Part shown: positions 36,224 through 46,116 of the stretch, piece after piece | How positions within the stretch are numbered: position 1 is the stretch's first letter | How the letters are laid out: every line of letters starts with the position of its first letter | Made by a program: the position numbers and the translations under genes | The notes under the pieces: model-generated | Told to the model about the DNA's origin: nothing | Databases searched by the model: none | What the model saw: only the letters and a program-made list of their open reading frames with translations | NCBI RefSeq assembly: GCF_001708505.1 | Contig: NZ_CP015992.1 | Coordinates: 3,720,001 to 3,784,000 of the forward strand | Direction of reading: 5' to 3' | Source: Pseudomonas sp. TCU-HL1 | Lineage (GTDB): Bacteria > Pseudomonadota > Gammaproteobacteria > Pseudomonadales > Pseudomonadaceae | DNA: 64,000 nucleotides

Positions 36224-38722
36224 TCAGCTAGGCAGGTACTCGTCACTCCAGCTTTCGCTGATCGCCCCGATATCCAGCAGCGTGCGAATCTGCTCAGCGC
36301 TGTAACCCAGTTGTTGAAGTACCTTGCGGGTAGAGGCACCAAATTTCTCCGCTGGCGGTAGGGCGCGAATGCGCGAGACGCGCGGGCGAATCGCGTACGG
36401 GTCGAGCTGCGTGATTCGATGGCCGCTGGGATGATCGCTATACACGCTGAAGGCGTAGCTGCCGATGTTCGTGCCAGGCTGACCATCGGCTGCGCGGCTA
36501 TAGCGTTGACGCAGATTGTCGATGTTGTCCGGCACCGCAGCAGCGATGTTGGCCGCTTGCAGACGCTCTTGCAGCGTAGTGCTGGACATGCGGCCAATGG
36601 CATGGCCAAGGAAGGCCTCACGATCGGTAGCTGAAGCCACTCCTGCTAGTTCGGCAATGGCACCGAACTTGTCCAGGTCACTCTCGTCAGCATCTAGGTA
36701 GATCCAGCCGTCCGCAGTGCGATAGAAGCGCGACAGCTCGCTGTATCCTACAGCGTCACGACCAGACGGCTCATCGAAGGGGCCGCGACCTACGTAGTCG
36801 TAGCAGAACGGTATCTGTACCAAGTTACCCAATGCTGCCAGAGAGGTGCGCGCACGGTGGGCTTCGCCGGTGCGATGCTTACGGTACAGCGCGGTGGCCA
36901 CACCCAGCGCGGCGGCGAAGCCGCACATCACGTCGATGGTACCGACGTGGGCGTGCTCTTCTGGGGTCTGCATGCCACCGCCAAATCGCAGCATGATGCC
37001 GGTGGTGGCCTGGATCAGATCGTCGTAGCCCAGGTAGTCGGTACGCGGTCCACGGCGCGGGCCACCGAAGCAATCGAGCTGGCAGAAGATCACACCAGGA
37101 TTGACCGCCTGCAGGCTGGCCTCGTCCAGGCCTAGCGGGGCCAGCTGACGATCCGGAGCGTTCATCACAATTACGTCCACTTCGCGAACCAGGCGGTTGA
37201 ACACCTCGCGACCGGCGACGGTGTTGAGGTCGACCAGGATGCTTTCCTTGCCGCGTGCGGAGGACAGGCCGAAGACGACTGTGTTCCACGGATCGTAGTT
37301 GGGCACTGCCGGATCAAGCTTGATGACATCTGCGCCGAAGCGGCCGAGGAACGAGGTGGAGTGCGGACCGGCGATGACGTTGGTAAGGTCGAGGATCTTC
37401 ACACCGTCCAGCCAACCACTCTGACCGTCCAGTTTCGGTGCCGGCAGGGTCGGGGTCGGACGTTCCTGCAGCGTTGCCAGCGCCTCATCGAAAGTAACGT
37501 CACGCCGGGAAACCGGCTTGAGCATCGGTTCTGCACAGCCTTCCAACCATGCCACCGGCCCTGGTTGTTTCATTAGCCCGTACTCGCGGTCCGTCACCTC
37601 GACTACCAGACCAGCAGTGTTGGAGTGCTCGTCGTGTAGCCATTCCTGAGTGGAACGGTGTGGAGCCCCAGGGAATCGCCCCTCGCCGAAGATCACTTCC
37701 CACTCGGCAGCAGTCTTCGTGAGGAACACTTCCTTCATCCGTGCAGAGATACGCGCGGCCCAATCTGCGGGCAGCGGGTAGACACCTAGGGAAGCATCGC
37801 CTTCCCACTGATCGATCGGCAGGTACGGGTTGTCCACCTTGGGCAGGCCAGCGGCGAGCATTTCCTCGTACAGCCCCATTGCCTGCAGGCAGCGCTTGGC
37901 ATGGTCTCGGTGCGAAGGACAGACCGCATAGAACTTGCGGCCGTCGGCGCATTCGTAGGTGCGATAGAAGGGATCCAGGTACTCCTGCAGCTCCTCATAG
38001 CTGAGGTTCATCGGCAGGTTCTCCGCCCTGCGCCGCTCGCTCTCCTTCTCGCGCAAGGTCTTGTATCGCAGCGGATAGCCGTCGATCTTGATGGAGTTGT
38101 ACGAAAGCCCTTCCATCACCGCCGAGGAAAGCGGCACTTCAATCTCATCACCTACGCCACTTTTTTCGCGCGCCTGCAGAGCCAATACCACGGCCGACAC
38201 TGCGAGCATGGTGCCGTAGGCGGAGGCCAACGGCAGCGGAGAGAAGCTTGGGTTGATCCCCATCAGCACCCGATTCTGGCCCATGTCGGTGAACACGCCA
38301 GAGGCTGACGCGATTACTGCCTCGGTGGCGCGCCACTCACGACGCAACTCATCGTTGCTGGCGAAACCGGGGATGGAAAGTGTGATCAGTTCCGGGCGGC
38401 TACGCCGCAGCTCAGAGAAATTCAGGCCTAGGCCTGCCATCACACCCGGGCGGAAGTTTTCGATCACCACATCCGCCTTCGCTACCAGTTCGCGTGCCTG
38501 GCGCAGTCCATTGGCACTCTTCAGATCCAAGCGCATGCACAGCTTGTTGCGGTTGAGTGTGGCGTTGGCCGGACTGTCCCAAAGCGGGCCCGTTGGGGGA
38601 TCGATGTGAATGACGGTGGCACCGAGATCGGCGAGGATCATCGCTACCGCGGGACCGGCGATGTACTGGCCGAAGTCGATAACATTGACGCCCTGCAGGG
38701 GCAGTTGCTTAGCGTTTCCCAT
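36224..38722 (-). CDS. dddD: Tandem class III CoA-transferase, predicted DMSP lyase DddD
   Basis: An 832-residue protein made of two CaiB/BaiF-type CoA-transferase domains (about 1-420 and 435-832). Domain 2 holds Asp597 in VGTIDVMCG, where the catalytic aspartate of formyl-CoA transferase relatives falls; the matching point in domain 1 (PLASAYG, near 167) lacks Asp, so only domain 2 should be active. This length and layout are those of DddD, which turns DMSP plus acetyl-CoA into dimethyl sulfide and 3-hydroxypropionyl-CoA. It heads the dddD-dddB-dddC-dddT series. A carnitine-type CoA-transferase is the alternative, but those are single-domain. Confidence 0.85.
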   Translation of the reverse strand: MGNAKQLPLQGVNVIDFGQYIAGPAVAMILADLGATVIHIDPPTGPLWDSPANATLNRNKLCMRLDLKSANGLRQARELVAKADVVIENFRPGVMAGLGLNFSELRRSRPELITLSIPGFASNDELRREWRATEAVIASASGVFTDMGQNRVLMGINPSFSPLPLASAYGTMLAVSAVVLALQAREKSGVGDEIEVPLSSAVMEGLSYNSIKIDGYPLRYKTLREKESERRRAENLPMNLSYEELQEYLDPFYRTYECADGRKFYAVCPSHRDHAKRCLQAMGLYEEMLAAGLPKVDNPYLPIDQWEGDASLGVYPLPADWAARISARMKEVFLTKTAAEWEVIFGEGRFPGAPHRSTQEWLHDEHSNTAGLVVEVTDREYGLMKQPGPVAWLEGCAEPMLKPVSRRDVTFDEALATLQERPTPTLPAPKLDGQSGWLDGVKILDLTNVIAGPHSTSFLGRFGADVIKLDPAVPNYDPWNTVVFGLSSARGKESILVDLNTVAGREVFNRLVREVDVIVMNAPDRQLAPLGLDEASLQAVNPGVIFCQLDCFGGPRRGPRTDYLGYDDLIQATTGIMLRFGGGMQTPEEHAHVGTIDVMCGFAAALGVATALYRKHRTGEAHRARTSLAALGNLVQIPFCYDYVGRGPFDEPSGRDAVGYSELSRFYRTADGWIYLDADESDLDKFGAIAELAGVASATDREAFLGHAIGRMSSTTLQERLQAANIAAAVPDNIDNLRQRYSRAADGQPGTNIGSYAFSVYSDHPSGHRITQLDPYAIRPRVSRIRALPPAEKFGASTRKVLQQLGYSAEQIRTLLDIGAISESWSDEYLPS

Positions 38723-38889
38723 GAGGTAACCCTGTCTAGCGCCGAGCCAGCCAGATACGGCCGTGCCCGGTTAATTGTTGTTGTCGATACCTTGCTTTAA
38801 CCGGTCCCCCGGCCTGCTGAACAGGACCGTTGGCTTGCGATCTGGACGCTACTTTCAGAAAAACGCCCGACTGGGAAAAGCAATAAAAA

Positions 38890-38907
38890 ATGGCCCTATG
38901 GGGCCAT
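38890..38907. terminator. Intrinsic terminator between the LysR gene and dddD
   Basis: ATGGCCC/GGGCCAT with loop TATG. The minus strand continues with TTTTTTATTG and the plus strand with eight T residues. It lies 31 bp beyond the LysR stop and would separate the regulator transcript from dddD, which then needs its own promoter in 38723-38889. Confidence 0.75.
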
Positions 38908-38938
38908 TTTTTTTATGGTTACGCGCAACAGCTTATCG

Positions 38939-39862
38939 CTAGCAGTCTTCCGCACTCCCGGACGAGGCTTCGTCACGAAACGCCAAAGCCTCTTGGCACA
39001 ACCATTCGGCAAACGCCGCTGCATCGGGGTTTACCATGCTGTGCGGGGCATACACGAGATAGAACGCTTCCTGGGTGGCCACCGTATTTGCTAAGGGTGC
39101 AATGAGCCGACCGCTGTCTAACAGATGGCGTACCAGGGACGAACGCGCCAATGCCACACCCTGCCCCAATTCGGCCACCTCAAGTGCGGAGATCAGCGTA
39201 TCGAACTGCAGCCCCTGCGATGAATCCACACTCTCTGCGCGATTCTTCTTCAGCCAGTATCCCCAGCCTTCCTCATAGCCAAGAACATGCAGCAATTCGT
39301 GCCGGGAAAGGTCGAGAGGGCGACTCAGCGGCCTCTCAGGCGTAGGCAGGCTGGGCGAACACACCGGTTGCAAGGTGTCCCAGGTTAGGCGCTCCGCCTT
39401 CAGTCCAGGCCAACGCCCCTGCCCATAACGGATATCCAGATCTGCATCCGAGTCGGAGTCGTCAACCCAGATATTACTGGCAATACGAAGATTGACCTGA
39501 GGATGCAGAGCTCGGAAGCGTGGCAAGCGCATTGCCAGCCAGTGCGTGAAAAAGACCAGGCTTGTTCGCACTATCAAGGCGCTGCGATGCCCCTGGCCAA
39601 AGATTTCGTCAGTCGCAGCGGCCAGGCGTTCAACCGACTCTCTTACCACCGGAAAGTAAGACATGCCGGCTTCAGTCAGCTCTAGGCCGCGCGGCAGGCG
39701 TTTAAACAGCGCGGTGCCCAATTGCGACTCCAGCGCCTTCAGCTGTTGACTGATGGCAGCCTGGGTGAGATTCAGCTCCTGGGCTGCATGCGTGAAGTTC
39801 AGAAGGCGGGCAGACGCCTCAAAGGCACGCAGCCAGTTCAATGGTGGAAGGCGCTTTTTCAT
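38939..39862 (-). CDS. dddR: LysR family regulator of the ddd cluster (GcvA-like)
   Basis: A 307-residue LysR-type activator: helix-turn-helix with NFTHAAQELNLTQAAISQQLKALE (in part, residues about 22-45), then a substrate-binding domain. The opening PPLNWLRAFEASARLLNFT is typical of the GcvA-like subgroup. LysR regulators named DddR control dddD in other bacteria in response to DMSP or its products. It lies directly upstream of dddD on the same strand. The start at 39862 (MKKRLPPL) is preceded by GAGCGGG; an upstream TTG at 39889 is less likely. Confidence 0.75.
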   Translation of the reverse strand: MKKRLPPLNWLRAFEASARLLNFTHAAQELNLTQAAISQQLKALESQLGTALFKRLPRGLELTEAGMSYFPVVRESVERLAAATDEIFGQGHRSALIVRTSLVFFTHWLAMRLPRFRALHPQVNLRIASNIWVDDSDSDADLDIRYGQGRWPGLKAERLTWDTLQPVCSPSLPTPERPLSRPLDLSRHELLHVLGYEEGWGYWLKKNRAESVDSSQGLQFDTLISALEVAELGQGVALARSSLVRHLLDSGRLIAPLANTVATQEAFYLVYAPHSMVNPDAAAFAEWLCQEALAFRDEASSGSAEDC

Positions 39863-40204
39863 ATCCCGCTCATATGGATCAAGGACCAAGAGTGGCCGAT
39901 AAGGGAACGCGCAACGGTTTCAGCGCAAGACGCTGAAACGCTGGCCGTGTTAACCGAGTCAAGATCGGGCAACACAACCCCGTCGCTCCATAAGGCCCCT
40001 GCGTCCTAGTGTGCCCAGTCGTCCACGTGGCAGGGCAGTTATGGAGGCAATTGGTCTAAATCTATCCGAATGCCTATCCAGTCTGCTACTCACCCACCTA
40101 CCCCTGGTTGCGTCCAACCTAAGCCAAGGGCTCTCATCGGACTGCGCATTTCCATCATAGGAAAGGTCCGCTTAATGGCCGGAAGGAGCCTGTAGCGAAG
40201 GACT
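39863..40204. other. Intergenic region upstream of the LysR gene
   Basis: About 340 bp containing the promoter of the LysR gene. No supported gene, repeat or terminator was seen. The right end abuts the inverted repeat of an IS1182-type remnant. Confidence 0.4.
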
Positions 40205-40724
40205 GCTATTGGCCCAGGCTGTGTGAAAAGAGCAGAACTTGGGGTTCTGAGTCGGTCCTGGTCCATGGCAAGGGTTGAGATGGGATTTGGGCCGACATAG
40301 CGTTCTGCTTGCGGTAGTAGGTCTCAGACGTCTCCGATGGCATCGGGAGACGGCAATGAACGTGAAAAAAGTCCTCCTCAGGACTGCAAGGCCGCCACCG
40401 CTCCGCGGATGCCCATGATGCTCATCAACCGTTTGAGGTTGTAAGCGAGCACATGCAGGCTCATCTCCGTGCTCACTCGGCCGACCGGTTGCCGCCGGCG
40501 CCACCCCATCGAATTCCAGGGTCGCCAGGTCGAGTTGCTCGACGAAGGCTTCGACCACCCGGATCGGGTTGTCTTCGGCGACGAAATCCTCCAGGCATTC
40601 GGGCAGCAAACTGACCTGCGTCCGGCTTGCCTCCTCGATGAATCGCTTCATACGTCGCCCCCGCTGACGTTGCTTCAGCAACTCTAGGCGAGGACGACGT
40701 TTTCACACAGCCTGGGCCGATAGC
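40205..40724. mobile_element. IS1182-family deletion derivative with both terminal inverted repeats
   Basis: The ends are a 25-bp inverted repeat with one mismatch: 40205-40229, whose perfect core is GGCCCAGGCTGTGTGAAAA, and 40700-40724. Between them are only the first and last parts of the transposase gene; most of the coding region is deleted. The result is a 520-bp non-autonomous element that still carries both ends and could be moved by a full-length relative. No clear target duplication was found. Confidence 0.75.
40378..40651 (-). pseudogene. Internally deleted IS1182-type transposase
   Basis: The N-terminal 50 or so residues (MKRFIEEASRTQVSLLPECL, then VEQLDLATLEFDGVAPAATGRPS) match the start of IS1182-family transposases. 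The sequence then jumps, with a frame change, to the family's C-terminal end (VSTEMSLHVLAYNLKRLMSI, ending at the TGA at 40378). The catalytic DDE core is missing, so the protein is not functional. Confidence 0.75.
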
Positions 40725-40808
40725 TGCCGTTTACCAACGGGTACTCCCCTCTTCCCGAAACGCGGGAAACACAACAGGCGCCCTCAAACACCAGAACCGA
40801 GAATGCCC

Positions 40809-40816
40809 TTTAAAAA
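40809..40816. repeat. 8-bp target site duplication, left copy
   Basis: TTTAAAAA directly left of the ISL3-type element; the identical octamer is directly right of it at 42122-42129. ISL3-family elements make 8-bp duplications on insertion. Confidence 0.8.
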
Positions 40817-42121
40817 GGTTCATCGCGCTTTCCCGGGGAAGGCGGCCTTGATTTTCAGGAAGAAGTAGGCCGAGTCCCGGAAGCCATAGGCCATGCGTTT
40901 GATCACCTTGATGCGGTTGTTCACCCCCTCCAGAACACTGGTGTGCATGGGGAAGCGAGCACTGGCGAGGATGCCCCGAGCGTATTTGCGCAGGTTGCGC
41001 GCAAAGCGCTGTAGCGGTGCGAGGCCGCTTTCCTGGGCATGTCGCAGCCAGGCCCGCCAGCGCCGCCAGCCTTCCCGCACGCAGGGGGCGTACCAGACTT
41101 CCTTCAGAGCATCCTTGAGCACATAGACAGTAGCCAATGGCTGGTTGGCGTCGAGGAGCTCCTGCAACTGCACGGCCTGTCCGTCCTTGAGGTTTTCGCG
41201 ATTGCGCAGCAACAGCCAGCGGCTTTGCTTGACCACCTTGCGCGCCGGTTTGTCTTCGCGCAGGAGGTTGGCTTGGTCGACCCGGATACGGTCGATCACG
41301 TCACGACCGTAGCGCGCCACCACATGAAACAGGTCGTATACCACTTCGGCCTGCGGGCAGTGCTGCCGCACTTCCAGGTCGAAAGCGGTGTTCATGTCCA
41401 TGGCCACCGCCTCAATCTGCTGGCAGTGCTCGCCGAGTAATTCGAAGAACGGGCGGATCGCCTCACGGCTGTTGCCGTGCCCCACCCACAGCACCCGCGT
41501 GCGCTCGGCATCCATGATCACCGTGGCGTAGCGATGGCCTTTGTGCAGGGCGAACTCGTCCATCACCAGCCGACGCACCTCGCCTGGCTCAAACGCGCCA
41601 ACCGAGGCTTCCAGGCGGCGCTTGTCGAGTGTCTTGAGGGTGTGCCAGTGCAGGCCGGTGAGGCGGCTGACGTGGCTGATCGGCAACAGTTGCAGCAAGC
41701 CCTCGAGCCAGACTCGCAAGCGCTGGGTCAGGCGGGAGGCTGGCTCCAACCAGTCAATCCGTTCGGTCACCCGCCCACAATCCAGGCAGTCGACGCGGCG
41801 CACCGGCAGTTGGAGCAGCACACGCTGATCCAGCAGGTCACGGTCACGCACCTGACGAATTCGCCGCTCGTGGATCAACGGACTGGGCTTGGCACACCGG
41901 CTGCAAATCGGTAAGTGCTCGGCCAGGGGCTCAAGACTGATTAGCAGGGTGTCGTGAGTGGCTTGGCGACAGGCGACGACCGCGTAGCCTGGCCAGAAAG
42001 CAGCAAGATCAATAGGATGCACGGCGGCAGCAGGGAGTGGGGGTTGGTTCGTTTGGCGACTGCCAATCTACCCACTTTCCTGACTGTCAACTCGCTCTTT
42101 CCCCAGAATCCGCGAAGAACC
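40817..42121. mobile_element. ISL3-family insertion sequence, complete
   Basis: A 1305-bp element bounded by inverted repeats GGTTCATCGCG (40817-40827) and CGCGAAGAACC (42111-42121), with one mismatch, and flanked by the 8-bp duplication TTTAAAAA. It contains one intact transposase gene whose stop codon lies inside the left repeat. Intact repeats, gene and target duplication indicate a recent insertion. The target octamer is the T tract of the gcdH terminator. Confidence 0.85.
40820..42022 (-). CDS. tnp: ISL3-family transposase
   Basis: A 400-residue transposase. An N-terminal zinc-finger-like part has CSRCAKPSPLIHERRIRQVR and CLDCGRVTERI (paired cysteines near residues 41-44 and 78-81). The DDE core begins with VMDEFALHKGHRYATVI (first Asp near residue 153), continues with AVAMDMNTAFDLEV and ends near SVLEGVNNRIKVIKRMAYGF (final Glu). 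These are the ISL3 (IS1167/IS204-like) family marks. It starts with a GTG at 42022, 99 bp inside the right repeat. No frameshift is seen, so the element should be active. Confidence 0.9.
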   Translation of the reverse strand: MHPIDLAAFWPGYAVVACRQATHDTLLISLEPLAEHLPICSRCAKPSPLIHERRIRQVRDRDLLDQRVLLQLPVRRVDCLDCGRVTERIDWLEPASRLTQRLRVWLEGLLQLLPISHVSRLTGLHWHTLKTLDKRRLEASVGAFEPGEVRRLVMDEFALHKGHRYATVIMDAERTRVLWVGHGNSREAIRPFFELLGEHCQQIEAVAMDMNTAFDLEVRQHCPQAEVVYDLFHVVARYGRDVIDRIRVDQANLLREDKPARKVVKQSRWLLLRNRENLKDGQAVQLQELLDANQPLATVYVLKDALKEVWYAPCVREGWRRWRAWLRHAQESGLAPLQRFARNLRKYARGILASARFPMHTSVLEGVNNRIKVIKRMAYGFRDSAYFFLKIKAAFPGKAR

Positions 42122-42129
42122 TTTAAAAA
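42122..42129. repeat. 8-bp target site duplication, right copy
   Basis: TTTAAAAA, identical to 40809-40816, directly right of the ISL3 element. It also serves as the T tract (read on the minus strand) of the gcdH terminator. Confidence 0.8.
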
Positions 42130-42152
42130 GGGGGCGGCATTGCTGCCGCCCC
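42130..42152 (-). terminator. Intrinsic terminator of the gcdH operon
   Basis: GGGGCGGCA/TGCTGCCGCCCC-type stem (10-11 bp) followed on the minus strand by CCTTTTTAAAGG. It lies 10 bp after the gcdH stop and ends the nine-gene minus-strand operon. Confidence 0.8.
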
Positions 42153-42162
42153 AACTTCACGC

Positions 42163-43344
<1,182 letters not shown>

Positions 43345-43386
43345 GGGGAAATGCTCCTAATTCATGAGGGTTGTGGAATGTCACGC

Positions 43387-44589
43387 TCAGTCGAGGCGCT
43401 CGATGACGCAGGCGATCCCCTGGCCGAGGCCTATGCACAGGCTGACGAGGGCATAACGTCCCCCGCTGCGTTCGAGCTGGCGCACGGCGGTAAGGGCCAG
43501 GCGGGCGCCGGATGCGCCGAGGGGATGGCCGATGGCGATGGCGCCGCCATTGGGATTCACACGTGAATCGTCGAAAGCCACGCCGAGCTGCCGGGAACAG
43601 CCCAGCACCTGGGCGGCGAAGGCCTCGTTGATCTCGATCAGGTCCATGTCGTCCAGGCGCAGGCCGGCGCGTTGCAGCGCCTTGGCACAGGCCGGCACCG
43701 GACCCAGGCCCATGAGCCGGGGTTCGACGCCCGCCACCGCACCCGCGAGGATGCGCGCGCGTGGCGTGAAGCCATGGCGTTCGCCGACGGCTCTGGAGCC
43801 GATCAGCAGCGCGGCGGCGCCATCGTTGATACCCGAGGCATTGCCGGCGGTGACTACGCCGTCGGAGAAGAGCGGCTTGAGCCGGGACAGCCCTTCGGGG
43901 GTAGTTTCCGGGCGCGGGTGCTCGTCACGCGCAACGGCAAGAGGCGGCTGCTTGCGCCCCTGGGGTACCTCGATGGGCAGCAGCTCGTCTTCAAAGAAAC
44001 CGGCCTGCTCCGCCTCGCGGTACAAGGCCTGGCTGCGCGCCGCGAACCTATCCGCCTGCTCGCGACTGATGTCCAGCTCGCGGGCGACGTTGTCGGCCGT
44101 CTCCGGCATGGAGTCCGAGCCGAACGCAGCCTCTACCAGGGGATTGGGGAAGCGTGCGCCGATGCTGCTGTCGAACACTCGGAAGTCACGCGACCAGGCA
44201 CTTTCCGCCTTGGCCACGACAAAGGGCGCACGGCTCATGCTTTCCGCGCCACCGGCGATGAACAGCTCACCCTCGCCGCTCCTGACCGCACGCGCCGCAT
44301 CCAGCACCGCAGCCAGCCCCGATCCGCACAGGCGGTTGACGGTCAGGCCACCCACTGCCATGGGAAGGCCGGCGAGCAAGGCGGCGTGGCGAGCCAGGTT
44401 GCGGCCGTCTTCACCGGCCTGGCTGGCGCAGCCGGCGATCAGGTCCTCGTACTCCTCGGCGGCAAACGGGTTGCGCGCCACCAGCGCGCGCACCACAGAG
44501 GCCAGCAGGTCATCCGGGCGCACGCTGGCCAGGGCCCCGGCATGACGACCGAAGGGGGAACGCAGGCCGTCGTAGATGTAAGCGGTCAT
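43387..44589 (-). CDS. Acyl-CoA thiolase (PcaF/PaaJ-like), predicted 3-oxopimelyl-CoA thiolase
   Basis: A 400-residue thiolase. The nucleophile cysteine is in VNRLCGSGLAA (near residue 89), the His in NPNGGAIAIGHPLGASGAR (near 355) and the second Cys in SLCIGLGQG (near 386). It resembles 3-oxoadipyl-CoA thiolases, which act on dicarboxylyl-CoA substrates. In this operon it should cleave 3-oxopimelyl-CoA to glutaryl-CoA and acetyl-CoA. It overlaps the upstream dehydrogenase gene by 4 bp. The exact substrate is inferred from the neighbours. Confidence 0.85.
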   Translation of the reverse strand: MTAYIYDGLRSPFGRHAGALASVRPDDLLASVVRALVARNPFAAEEYEDLIAGCASQAGEDGRNLARHAALLAGLPMAVGGLTVNRLCGSGLAAVLDAARAVRSGEGELFIAGGAESMSRAPFVVAKAESAWSRDFRVFDSSIGARFPNPLVEAAFGSDSMPETADNVARELDISREQADRFAARSQALYREAEQAGFFEDELLPIEVPQGRKQPPLAVARDEHPRPETTPEGLSRLKPLFSDGVVTAGNASGINDGAAALLIGSRAVGERHGFTPRARILAGAVAGVEPRLMGLGPVPACAKALQRAGLRLDDMDLIEINEAFAAQVLGCSRQLGVAFDDSRVNPNGGAIAIGHPLGASGARLALTAVRQLERSGGRYALVSLCIGLGQGIACVIERLD

Positions 44590-46106
44590 GCGCCCTCCTC
44601 CGACGCGGCCAGGGGCAGGCCGAGCTGCACGCGGCGGCGCAACCAGGGGCTGATGCGGTAGCGCGGCTCCTGGTAAAGCTCATACAGCTCGCGCAGGATT
44701 TGCACGATCTTCTGCGCCCCGTAGTGATCGCCAAAGCCTAGCGGGCCATGGGGGTAACCCAGCGCCAGCCGCACCGCGCGATCCAGCACGGCAGGCGCAG
44801 CGATGCGCCGCTGGGCGATCTCGCAACCCAGATTGACGATCCCGGCCACGACGCGCTGGACGATGAAGCCGGGCGAGTCGTTGATCACTTCCACCGGCAC
44901 ACCGTCGGTGCCCAAGGCCTGCCGCGCCTGGGCCAGCACCTGCGGGTCCAGCGCCGGCTGGCGCATCAGCACGCGGCGCTTGTCGAAGCCGGCAAAAGTC
45001 TCCAGCGCCAGGCTGCGACGCGGAGGCAACTGCTTGCGGGCGATCAGGCTGCTGGCATCCTCGCCCAGGGGCGTGACCAGGCAGATGGCGTTCGGACCAG
45101 GCTGCCCGCCCTGCTCCAGCGCCACACCGGCCGCGGCCAGCACGGCCGCCACCTGGTCGCGCACCGCCGCATCGCGGGAATCCAGCCAGAACGGCCGGTC
45201 GAGGGCGACGGGAGCTGGCGCCACCGGCTCTTCCAGCTGCGGCTTGCCCTCCACATAGCGGTAGAAGCCCTGGGCGCTCTTGCGCCCGAACAGGCCGCTG
45301 GCCAGGCGCGCCGGCACCAGCGCCGATGGCGAGTAGCGCGGGTCCTGGTAGAACTGGCCGTAGATCGATTCCATCACCGCATGGGAGACATCGAGGCCCA
45401 TCAGGTCGAACAGCTCAAAGGGGCCCATGGGAAAGCCCAGGCTATCCTTGAGGATGCGGTCGATCTGCTCAGGTGTGGCGATGCCCTCGGCAAGGATGCG
45501 CAAGGCTTCCGGCCCATAGGCTCGGCCCGCGTGGTTGACCAGGAAGCCGGGCGAATCCGGGGTGACCGCGGCGAAGTGCCCGGCCTGCTCGGCCAGCGCC
45601 GCTAGGCGTTCGATCACCTGCGGGTCGGTACGCTCTCCGCGCACCACCTCGACGATCTTCATCAGCGGCACCGGGTTGAAGAAGTGGAAGCCGGCGACCC
45701 GCTGGGGGCGCTGGCAGGCGCTGGCGATCAAGCTGATGGATAGCGACGAGGTGTTGCTCGCCAGCACTGCATCCGCCGCCACCAACTGCTCCAGCTCGCG
45801 AAATAGCGCCTGCTTGGCCTCCAGGTTCTCGACGATGGCCTCGATCAGCAGGTCGCAGCCCGCCAGTTCTTCCAGGGCATGGGCCGGCCGCATGCACGCC
45901 AGGGTCGACGCCAGTGCCTCGGCGCTCAGCTTGCCCCTGGCCGCCGAGCGCTGCAGCAGGTCACGGTTGAAGGCCAGGGCCTGCTCGATGGCTTCAGCGC
46001 GGCTGTCATGCAGCAACACCTCCACCCCGGCGCTGGCAAACAACTGGGCGATGCCACGCCCCATGGCGCCACTGCCGATCACGCCGATTCGCTTGAACGT
46101 AGTCAT
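44586..46106 (-). CDS. 3-hydroxyacyl-CoA dehydrogenase (PaaH/PaaC-like)
   Basis: A 506-residue NAD-dependent dehydrogenase. Rossmann motif GVIGSGAMGRGIAQLFA is at residues 8-24, followed by HFFNPVPLMKIVEV and a duplicated C-terminal helical domain, the layout of PaaH-type enzymes. It should oxidise 3-hydroxypimelyl-CoA to 3-oxopimelyl-CoA. R. palustris uses the fused PimF for hydration and oxidation; here the two activities are on separate genes (see 50212-51090). It overlaps the thiolase by 4 bp and follows etfA by 10 bp. Confidence 0.87.
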   Translation of the reverse strand: MTTFKRIGVIGSGAMGRGIAQLFASAGVEVLLHDSRAEAIEQALAFNRDLLQRSAARGKLSAEALASTLACMRPAHALEELAGCDLLIEAIVENLEAKQALFRELEQLVAADAVLASNTSSLSISLIASACQRPQRVAGFHFFNPVPLMKIVEVVRGERTDPQVIERLAALAEQAGHFAAVTPDSPGFLVNHAGRAYGPEALRILAEGIATPEQIDRILKDSLGFPMGPFELFDLMGLDVSHAVMESIYGQFYQDPRYSPSALVPARLASGLFGRKSAQGFYRYVEGKPQLEEPVAPAPVALDRPFWLDSRDAAVRDQVAAVLAAAGVALEQGGQPGPNAICLVTPLGEDASSLIARKQLPPRRSLALETFAGFDKRRVLMRQPALDPQVLAQARQALGTDGVPVEVINDSPGFIVQRVVAGIVNLGCEIAQRRIAAPAVLDRAVRLALGYPHGPLGFGDHYGAQKIVQILRELYELYQEPRYRISPWLRRRVQLGLPLAASEEGA

Positions 46107-46116
46107 GGGCGCCTCC

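Noticed and set aside
39863..39889. TTG start of the LysR gene at 39889
   Set aside because: The ATG at 39862 has a better ribosome-binding site and matches the usual length of the N terminus.
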